From positions 62,001 through 126,000 of the forward strand of contig NZ_JAOTIF010000017.1 of the NCBI RefSeq assembly GCF_025628885.1: a stretch of DNA of 64,000 nucleotides, in the 5' to 3' direction. The translations under genes and the position numbers were made by a program. Below, piece after piece: positions 58,379 to 64,000 of this stretch; the stretch's first letter is position 1; each line of letters opens with the position of its first letter. The notes under the pieces were generated by a model, which saw only the letters and a list, made by a program, of their open reading frames with translations, was not told the origin of the DNA and made no database searches. This DNA comes from Paraflavisolibacter caeni (lineage in GTDB: Bacteria; Bacteroidota; Bacteroidia; Chitinophagales; Chitinophagaceae).

Positions 58379-60079
58379 CTATCGCACCACCCTCCATTCT
58401 CGCTCCGTAACATTCCCCGCTTCATCTTCAACAATTACTTTCAATGAATGTTCACCTTGAGGAAACTTCTCATCAAACTTATATATATAAGAATAACCCT
58501 TGTCATTGGTAAAGCGAAGCCATTGGCCGTCGACTTCTGCTCTGAACATTTTGATCTCTTTAAAGTTATCAGTAGGAACAAAAACAAGCCTGCTAGCTCT
58601 CCTTAAATCGGTTACCGGTGCATTTACCGAAGGAGGCTCTTGGTCTATAAATGCCTGGTACGTACCAAACTGGCGGAACTTCGCCACAAACCAGCCATTC
58701 TGCCACTTTGCTTTTCCAACAACAGTACGACTGCCGGAAATACTTTTAATAATTACTTTATCTCTGTCTTCAGGCGCAACAGCAAGGGAAGGCTTTATTC
58801 TTACTGTAACTGAATCATGTGATGGAATAGCTGCACTGCAAAATGTATAAACCGGTGAAACAGCATTGCCCGATGCAACACCACTGTTACTGAATGTGAT
58901 AGGTACTGTATCATAAATTGTATACTCTGAAGTATACAATTCAAAATTGTCCGATTCGAAAATGTTTACATTCTGAGGAACCAATCTGGACGAAGTATTG
59001 TTTTGTATTGGTTTGGCTAATGTGCCGTTATATTGAATGTTGAAGGCAAGAACAGAGGTATTCAGTGCTGCATCCATTACTTCTATTTTGATACTATGCA
59101 TCGTAGTGTCTGGAAGAACAATAGCTGCATCCGGATATGTTGATGTATACACATTGCTGGTATCACCAGGCATCTTGTTTAAATGTTGCAAATAGGGCCC
59201 GCCGGCATGCTTATAACGATAATCAATTTGTGCATTGATATACCTTGTTTCATTATAGTCGATGCTGTCCAGTACAAAACCAGATTGGAATACGCCATCT
59301 AAAAAAATCTTGGCACAATATACCCCCACAGGATTTGCTGAACCACTAAAGCGGTCACTAGCGCCAATGGCAAAACTGAGCTTGTTGCTGCCTACTTTCA
59401 ACAAATTAGACATTGCCAATGTGTAATTAGCCCCTGTTTTACGGATGGGAATCATTTGCGGAGATTGCATATAAACGCTTTTGTTTGCATCGTACATGGC
59501 CAGTCGTGAAATAGTTGGCGGCACAGCATCAGGTATAGGAAAACCAAAAAGAAGTGGATTCAAACAATTATCAGTCTTCGTATCACGGATTTCAAAATGC
59601 ACGTGCGGACCTTGTGAGCCACCAGTATTGCCGCTGTAGGCAATAAAATCTCCTTTTTTTACAGAAAATAAAAAGGGGGGTAATGTGAGCTCTACTGCCC
59701 AACTTTCCAGTCGGTATTGCTGCTCTTTTATATACTGTTCCAGGGCTGGGTAAAAATCATTCAGGTGGGCATACAATGTGGTGTAACCATTGGGGTGTGC
59801 AATGTAAATGGCTCTGCCAAAACCACTTGGTTCGATCTTGACTTTAGTAATATAACCATCCGCAGCAGCATAAACAGGAAGGTTTTCTCTCTGCTGTGTG
59901 CGTATGTCCAAACCCATGTGCCAATGGTTGGGGCGCAATTCCCCAAAGTTGGCAACCAATGCCATTGGAACATTCAACGGGTGACGGAAATAGCCATTAG
60001 GATAATCTTTCTCTTGGGCTCTGGGAAGTAAAAAAAATAAAAGTATTACTGTGGTTAGGGTTAATTTCATCCAATTCAT
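58379..60079 (-). CDS. Secreted M23-family metallopeptidase
   Basis: 566 residues. Signal peptide (LTTVILLFFLLPRAQ). The LytM domain is at the N-terminal side (about 30-180), the reverse of most M23 proteins: GELRPNHWHMGLDI (Zn ligands H and D), YAHLND and HVHFEIRD. About 380 residues follow with beta-sandwich-like segments (FTCSAAIPSHD, VTDLRRASRLVFVP, GEHSLKVIVEDEAGNVTEREW, the last like an Ig or bacterial Ig-like fold). It probably cleaves peptidoglycan cross-links; the C-terminal part may bind wall or partner proteins. Two close ATGs (60079 and 60070) are both plausible. Confidence 0.93.
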   Translation of the reverse strand: MNWMKLTLTTVILLFFLLPRAQEKDYPNGYFRHPLNVPMALVANFGELRPNHWHMGLDIRTQQRENLPVYAAADGYITKVKIEPSGFGRAIYIAHPNGYTTLYAHLNDFYPALEQYIKEQQYRLESWAVELTLPPFLFSVKKGDFIAYSGNTGGSQGPHVHFEIRDTKTDNCLNPLLFGFPIPDAVPPTISRLAMYDANKSVYMQSPQMIPIRKTGANYTLAMSNLLKVGSNKLSFAIGASDRFSGSANPVGVYCAKIFLDGVFQSGFVLDSIDYNETRYINAQIDYRYKHAGGPYLQHLNKMPGDTSNVYTSTYPDAAIVLPDTTMHSIKIEVMDAALNTSVLAFNIQYNGTLAKPIQNNTSSRLVPQNVNIFESDNFELYTSEYTIYDTVPITFSNSGVASGNAVSPVYTFCSAAIPSHDSVTVRIKPSLAVAPEDRDKVIIKSISGSRTVVGKAKWQNGWFVAKFRQFGTYQAFIDQEPPSVNAPVTDLRRASRLVFVPTDNFKEIKMFRAEVDGQWLRFTNDKGYSYIYKFDEKFPQGEHSLKVIVEDEAGNVTEREWRVVR

Positions 60080-60218
60080 TCGTGCTTCCTTTCTCTTTAA
60101 AAAAACTTGTGCAAGTTAGTTCATCAATCTTTATTCCACCATCCCCCCCACCTAAAAACGGTATGATATTTTATTGTATTAATTAGAGACATTTCTTTAA
60201 CCATTAAAATTATAAATT

Positions 60219-60440
60219 ATGACTAGAAAGTCTGGTATGGGGCTGGGTAGTCTTCTTTTAGCAGGAGCTGCCGCATTTGCCTATTACAAATACTCTAAAA
60301 TGAGCGATCAGCAAAAACGTGATCTGGTAAATGGATTGAAGGAAAAAGGAAAGAAATTCTACGATGAAAAGGTTCCCGAAAGCGTGAAAGACATTTTTGC
60401 CAAGAAAGCAAGTGCTGCAGATGGTTTTACACATGCATAA
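60219..60440 (+). CDS. Small membrane-associated protein, YtxH-like
   Basis: 73 residues. One hydrophobic segment (about 6-24, GMGLGSLLLAGAAAFAYYKY) followed by a charged amphipathic helix (MSDQQKRDLVNGLKEKGKKFYDEKVPESVKDIF). The glycine-rich helix plus basic tail pattern is that of YtxH-like proteins, which are of unknown function and often stress-linked in Gram-positives. The sequence has a proper ATG and a terminator of its own. I am sure it is a gene but not of its role. Confidence 0.8.
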   Translation: MTRKSGMGLGSLLLAGAAAFAYYKYSKMSDQQKRDLVNGLKEKGKKFYDEKVPESVKDIFAKKASAADGFTHA

Positions 60441-60464
60441 TTAATTTCATTGAACTTCAATTCT

Positions 60465-60495
60465 TAAGGGCTGCAGATCGTAGCCCTTTATTTTT
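60465..60495 (+). terminator. Intrinsic terminator of the small protein gene
   Basis: TAAGGGCTGC pairs with GTAGCCCTTTA (60465-60490), including one wobble, then TTTTTG. Confidence 0.85.
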
Positions 60496-60535
60496 GCTTA
60501 TTGGATAGTTAATCCTGCCGGTTTGTAGAAAAGAC

Positions 60536-60568
60536 TTGACTTTAAAAGCTGCATTTGTCCTACATTTG
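60536..60568 (+). promoter_or_regulatory. Promoter of carB (TTG-N22-TACATTTG)
   Basis: TTG at 60536-60538 and TACATTTG at 60561-60568, spaced by 22 bp. Predicted start at about 60572-60575, in a CCCC tract. Confidence 0.65.
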
Positions 60569-60572
60569 CACC

Positions 60573-60595
60573 CCGGATTAAAGTCCGGTTTTTTT
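60573..60595 (+). terminator. Terminator-like hairpin at the start of the carB transcript
   Basis: CCGGA (60573-60577) pairs with TCCGG (60584-60588), extended inward by T-G and T-A pairs, and is followed by seven Ts (60589-60595). It lies directly downstream of the promoter, so it would form at the very 5' end of the RNA. Confidence 0.6.
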
Positions 60596-60658
60596 GTATA
60601 TATAGGTGAAGGTTTTTTATCCAACATTCACCATAGACAAACGTTCTTCAATTAGACT

Positions 60659-63484
60659 ATGCCTAAAGATTCATCTATAAAATCAGTCCTCATCATTGGC
60701 TCGGGACCAATTGTTATAGGACAAGCGTGTGAATTCGACTATTCCGGAACCCAGGCTGCCAGAAGCTTACGGGAAGAGGGTGTAAAAGTGATCCTCATTA
60801 ACAGCAATCCGGCTACCATTATGACTGACCCCATGATGGCGGACCGTGTTTACCTCCTGCCTCTAACGGTGGAAAGCATTGAGCAGATCCTGGAAGAAAA
60901 TCAAATTGACGCCGTTTTACCTACCATGGGTGGACAAACTGCCTTAAACCTGGCCAAAGAAGCCGAGGACCTGGGCATTTGGGAAAAATTCGGCGTGAAA
61001 CTGATTGGCGTGGATATCAAAGCCATCGATAAAGCCGAAGACCGTGAAAAATTCCGCCAATGGATGATTGAATTGGGCGTAAGTGTGGCGCCTGCTAAAA
61101 CTGCCAACTCCTTTTTGGAAGGTAAAGAGTACGCTCAGGATATTGGTTTTCCCCTGGTGATCCGTCCTTCATTTACGTTGGGTGGAACCGGTGGTGGTTT
61201 CGTGCACGATAAGGACGAATTGGATGAAGCGCTGACACGCGGTCTGGAGGCTTCACCCATTCACGAAGTGCTGGTAGAAAAGGCCGTTCTGGGATGGAAA
61301 GAATTTGAGCTGGAACTGCTGCGTGATGCGGCAGATAATGTGTGCATCATTTGTACCGTGGAAAACTTCGACCCCATGGGTGTTCATACCGGAGACTCCA
61401 TTACGGTAGCTCCTGCGATGACACTGAGTGATTCTGCTTTCCAGTTGATGCGGGATACGGCAATCAGAATGATGCGCGACCTGGGCAACTTTTCCGGTGG
61501 ATGTAACGTGCAGTTCGCTTTAAATCCAGATACAGAGGAAATCATTGCTATCGAGATTAACCCCCGTGTGAGCCGTTCTTCAGCCCTTGCGTCTAAAGCA
61601 ACCGGTTACCCGATTGCTAAAATAGCTGCAAAACTGGCTATTGGCTATACCCTGGATGAACTGGAAAACCAGATTACAAAAACAACTTCAGCTTACTTCG
61701 AACCAGCTCTGGACTATGTGATTGTGAAAATCCCTCGCTGGAACTTTGATAAGTTCAAAGGAGGAAACGATACACTGGGCCTGCAGATGAAGAGCGTAGG
61801 AGAGGTGATGGCAATCGGCCGCAGCTTTACTGAAGCTGTGCAAAAAGCCTGTCAAAGCCTTGAGAACAACGCCGTAGGTCTGGGCTATTATGGCAAAAGC
61901 CAGATGCATGCCGAAGAGTTGATCGAATATATCAAGACTCCGAAGTGGGACCGCATCTTCCGTATAAAAGATGCCCTGATGCTGGGGGTAAGTGCAAAAA
62001 CCATCGTAAAAGCTACCAATGGCATAGATCGCTGGTTTATTTATGAGATCCAGAAATTGGTGAATATGGAAAAGGAGATCGCCAAGTACAAACTGGAAAC
62101 TTTGCCGCTGGAACTGCTGCGTGATGCTAAGGTGCATGGCTTTAGTGATGAGCAGATCTGCCGCATCATGAACGACGGTACTGAAGATAAATTATACGAA
62201 AAGCGCAAAGCAGCAGGTATTACCCGCGTGTTTAAAATGGTGGATACTTGCAGCGCCGAATTCGAAGCAAAAACACCTTACTTCTATTCTACTTTCGAAG
62301 CAGGTCACTCCAACGAAAGCAAGGTTACAGATAAAAAGAAGATCATCGTTCTGGGAAGTGGTCCTAATAGGATCGGTCAGGGCATTGAATTCGACTATTG
62401 CTGCGTACACGGCCTATTAGCAATCAAAGAAAGTGGCTACGAGGCCATTATGGTGAACTGTAACCCTGAAACAGTATCTACCGATTTCGATATGGCTGAC
62501 AAGCTTTACTTCGAGCCGGTTTACTGGGAACACTTGTGGGAAATCATCGAGCACGAAAAACCCGAAGGTGTGATCGTGCAACTGGGTGGACAGACAGCAT
62601 TAAAGTTGGCTGAACGCCTGACCCAGAAAGGAATCAAGATCATCGGAACTACCTTCGATAACATGGACATCGCCGAAGATCGTGGTCGCTTCAGCGATAT
62701 GCTGAAAGAACTGGATATTCCTTATCCGGATTATGGTACTGCCTATTCTGTAGATGAAGCTGTTGAAGTGGCTAACCGTGTAGGTTATCCTGTCCTGGTT
62801 CGTCCAAGTTATGTATTGGGTGGCCAGCGCATGCGGATCGTGATCAACGATGAAGAAGTGGAAAAAGCAGTGGTAAGCATTTTGAAACATGTCCCGGGTA
62901 ATAAAATATTGATCGACCATTTCTTGGATCGTTGCCAGGAAGCAGAGATTGATGCCATTTTCGATGGCGAAGAGTTTCACGTAATGGGTGTAATGGAACA
63001 CATTGAGCCTGCTGGTATCCATAGCGGCGACAGTAATGCTGTACTTCCTGCATTTAACCTGGCGCCACTTGTGGTAACAACTATGGAATATTATGCTGAG
63101 AAGATAGCGCGTGCACTGAACATTAAAGGCTTGATCAACATTCAGTTCGCGATTAAAGACAGTAAAGTGTATGTAATCGAAGCCAACCCAAGGGCTTCTC
63201 GTACTACTCCGTTTATAGCTAAGGCATATGGCATTCCTTACCTCAATGTAGCTACCAAGGTGATGATGGGAGAGAAGAAATTGAAAGACTTTGACTTTGA
63301 GAAAAAACTCAATGGTTTTGCGATCAAAGAACCAGTATTCAGTTTCAATAAATTCCCGGGCGTAAGTAGGGAATTGGGACCTGAAATGAAATCAACCGGT
63401 GAAGCCATCCGTTTCATCAAAGATCTTAGAGATCCTTACTTCAGAAAGCTGTATAAAGACCGCAGCATGTACCTGAGTAAGTAA
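60659..63484 (+). CDS. carB: Carbamoyl-phosphate synthase large subunit without the C-terminal allosteric domain
   Basis: 941 residues against about 1070 in E. coli. It has the first ATP-grasp half (about 1-400, [25 protein letters not shown]), a connector (about 400-555), the second ATP-grasp half (about 555-935, [24 protein letters not shown]), and ends at [10 protein letters not shown], where the usual MGS-like regulatory domain would start. It makes carbamoyl phosphate from bicarbonate, ATP and ammonia passed by CarA. UMP or ornithine control through the MGS domain is thus absent. Short CarB proteins are, as far as I recall, typical of this phylum. carA is not in the window. Confidence 0.97.
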   Translation: MPKDSSIKSVLIIGSGPIVIGQACEFDYSGTQAARSLREEGVKVILINSNPATIMTDPMMADRVYLLPLTVESIEQILEENQIDAVLPTMGGQTALNLAKEAEDLGIWEKFGVKLIGVDIKAIDKAEDREKFRQWMIELGVSVAPAKTANSFLEGKEYAQDIGFPLVIRPSFTLGGTGGGFVHDKDELDEALTRGLEASPIHEVLVEKAVLGWKEFELELLRDAADNVCIICTVENFDPMGVHTGDSITVAPAMTLSDSAFQLMRDTAIRMMRDLGNFSGGCNVQFALNPDTEEIIAIEINPRVSRSSALASKATGYPIAKIAAKLAIGYTLDELENQITKTTSAYFEPALDYVIVKIPRWNFDKFKGGNDTLGLQMKSVGEVMAIGRSFTEAVQKACQSLENNAVGLGYYGKSQMHAEELIEYIKTPKWDRIFRIKDALMLGVSAKTIVKATNGIDRWFIYEIQKLVNMEKEIAKYKLETLPLELLRDAKVHGFSDEQICRIMNDGTEDKLYEKRKAAGITRVFKMVDTCSAEFEAKTPYFYSTFEAGHSNESKVTDKKKIIVLGSGPNRIGQGIEFDYCCVHGLLAIKESGYEAIMVNCNPETVSTDFDMADKLYFEPVYWEHLWEIIEHEKPEGVIVQLGGQTALKLAERLTQKGIKIIGTTFDNMDIAEDRGRFSDMLKELDIPYPDYGTAYSVDEAVEVANRVGYPVLVRPSYVLGGQRMRIVINDEEVEKAVVSILKHVPGNKILIDHFLDRCQEAEIDAIFDGEEFHVMGVMEHIEPAGIHSGDSNAVLPAFNLAPLVVTTMEYYAEKIARALNIKGLINIQFAIKDSKVYVIEANPRASRTTPFIAKAYGIPYLNVATKVMMGEKKLKDFDFEKKLNGFAIKEPVFSFNKFPGVSRELGPEMKSTGEAIRFIKDLRDPYFRKLYKDRSMYLSK

Positions 63485-63537
63485 GACCGTTGATGGAAGG
63501 AAGTAATTTCAGTTAGACTTTATTTCTAAATATTTGT

Positions 63538-63576
63538 AGACCACAAAAGTTTAATAAACCTTTGTGGTCTTTTTTT
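63538..63576 (+). terminator. Intrinsic terminator of carB
   Basis: AGACCACAAA (63538-63547) pairs with TTTGTGGTCT (63561-63570) and is followed by TTTTTT. The inner part (AGTTTA / TAAACC) extends the stem with a mismatch. Confidence 0.92.
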
Positions 63577-63643
63577 ATGGCTACTTTAATAGTGTGATTG
63601 TAACATAATAGTCCATTAATTCAAGTCTATAAATGTATCAACC

Positions 63644-64000
63644 ATGAACAACGAAATTTTATTCCTGATTGCTCAATTAAAAGATGCATTCGAAGGCGAA
63701 CCTTGGTTTGGAAGACCTGCACTAAAATTACTGGGAGAGGTTACCGAAGACATCGCCTTTCAGAAACCAAACGGCCAGCATAGCATTGTAGAACTTATAT
63801 GGCATATGATCAACTGGAAAGAGTTTGCGATCAATTGCCTCAGGCCGGGGAATGAAAAGAACCTTCAATTATTTGAACAAAATGATTGGAGAAATTTGGA
63901 CCATTCCAATAAAGATCTTTTTCAGGATGGCATAAAAAAATTACAGCTGGCGCAGGAAGAATTAGTAAATATTTTACAAGTGCAACAGGATGATATACTC
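63644..64000 (+). CDS. DinB-family protein, cut by the window end
   Basis: The frame runs from ATG 63644 (MNNEILFLIAQLKDAFEGEPW) to the window edge without a stop, 119 codons. The pattern GRPALKLLGEVTEDIAFQKPN, then HSIVELIWHMINWKEFAINCL fits the DinB/YfiT-like four-helix bundle with a metal-binding His (LIWH). The family includes bacillithiol transferases and uncharacterised stress proteins. The remaining histidines would be past the edge. Confidence 0.85.
   Translation, partial: MNNEILFLIAQLKDAFEGEPWFGRPALKLLGEVTEDIAFQKPNGQHSIVELIWHMINWKEFAINCLRPGNEKNLQLFEQNDWRNLDHSNKDLFQDGIKKLQLAQEELVNILQVQQDDIL

Noticed and set aside
1-64000. Search for tRNA, CRISPR array, insertion sequence, prophage or defence system
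   Set aside because: No cloverleaf, regular spaced repeats, transposase, integrase, nuclease-methylase pairs or phage genes were seen by reading both strands and the coding content.

Overview
The window looks like a chromosomal segment of a Bacteroidota (Bacteroidetes) bacterium, most likely family Chitinophagaceae (the family is an inference). Evidence: three SusC/SusD outer-membrane import pairs, a TamB-TamL assembly operon, a Porin_10-type porin, a CarB without the C-terminal regulatory domain, DUF3467, TTG and GTG starts without Shine-Dalgarno sites, and many copies of the Bacteroidota -7 promoter element TAnnTTTG. I saw no tRNA, rRNA, CRISPR array, insertion sequence or prophage, and nothing that clearly marks a recent island.

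Layout. 1-1682: end of an outer-membrane barrel protein. 2263-7857: susC-susD-DUF1735-type lipoprotein. 7954-8268: DUF3467 protein. 8684-13375: second susC-susD pair. 13446-14138: radC (minus). 14503-17598: prs, L25, pth and an FAH-family hydrolase. 17675-19720: fused two-domain 2-oxoacid dehydrogenase E1, convergent with a Crp/Fnr regulator (19717-20415, minus). 20647-28075: tamL and tamB (minus). 28503-30472: response regulator, small protein, aldo/keto reductase (minus). 31045-34689: birA, purine nucleoside phosphorylase and porin as a minus-strand operon. 34779-39619: rsfS, ftsH, LUD protein, lpxH-like hydrolase and a secreted protein (plus). 39655-40728: thioredoxin-like protein and MerR regulator (minus). 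41245-46401: third susC-susD pair. 46494-47465: M23 peptidase (minus). 47653-54481: alaS, PDZ protein, gatB and a TlpA-like lipoprotein. 54537-55274: recO (minus). 55405-57762: RND/MMPL transporter. 57861-60079: Bcp peroxiredoxin and a second M23 peptidase (minus). 60219 to the end: small membrane protein, carB and a partial DinB-family protein.

How the genes work together. Much of the window serves the cell envelope: TonB-dependent uptake (three SusCD pairs without adjacent glycosidases, sigma or anti-sigma genes, so ligands cannot be inferred), outer-membrane assembly (TamB/TamL), lipid A synthesis (LpxH), wall hydrolysis (two M23 proteins), membrane protein quality control (FtsH) and porin function. 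The rest is housekeeping for translation (L25, Pth, RsfS, AlaRS, GatB), nucleotide metabolism (Prs, PNP, CarB) and DNA repair (RadC, RecO).

The most interesting material is between the genes. It includes an intrinsic-terminator-like hairpin directly at the predicted start of carB transcription, a promoter-terminator pair on the minus strand that could encode a small RNA (30618-30836), a 20-bp hairpin of unknown role at 8307-8349, clusters of inverted repeats at 20559-20621 and 28166-28406, an 11-bp tandem repeat before prs, and several promoters so close to start codons that leaderless mRNAs are likely. I found no clear novel multi-gene system.
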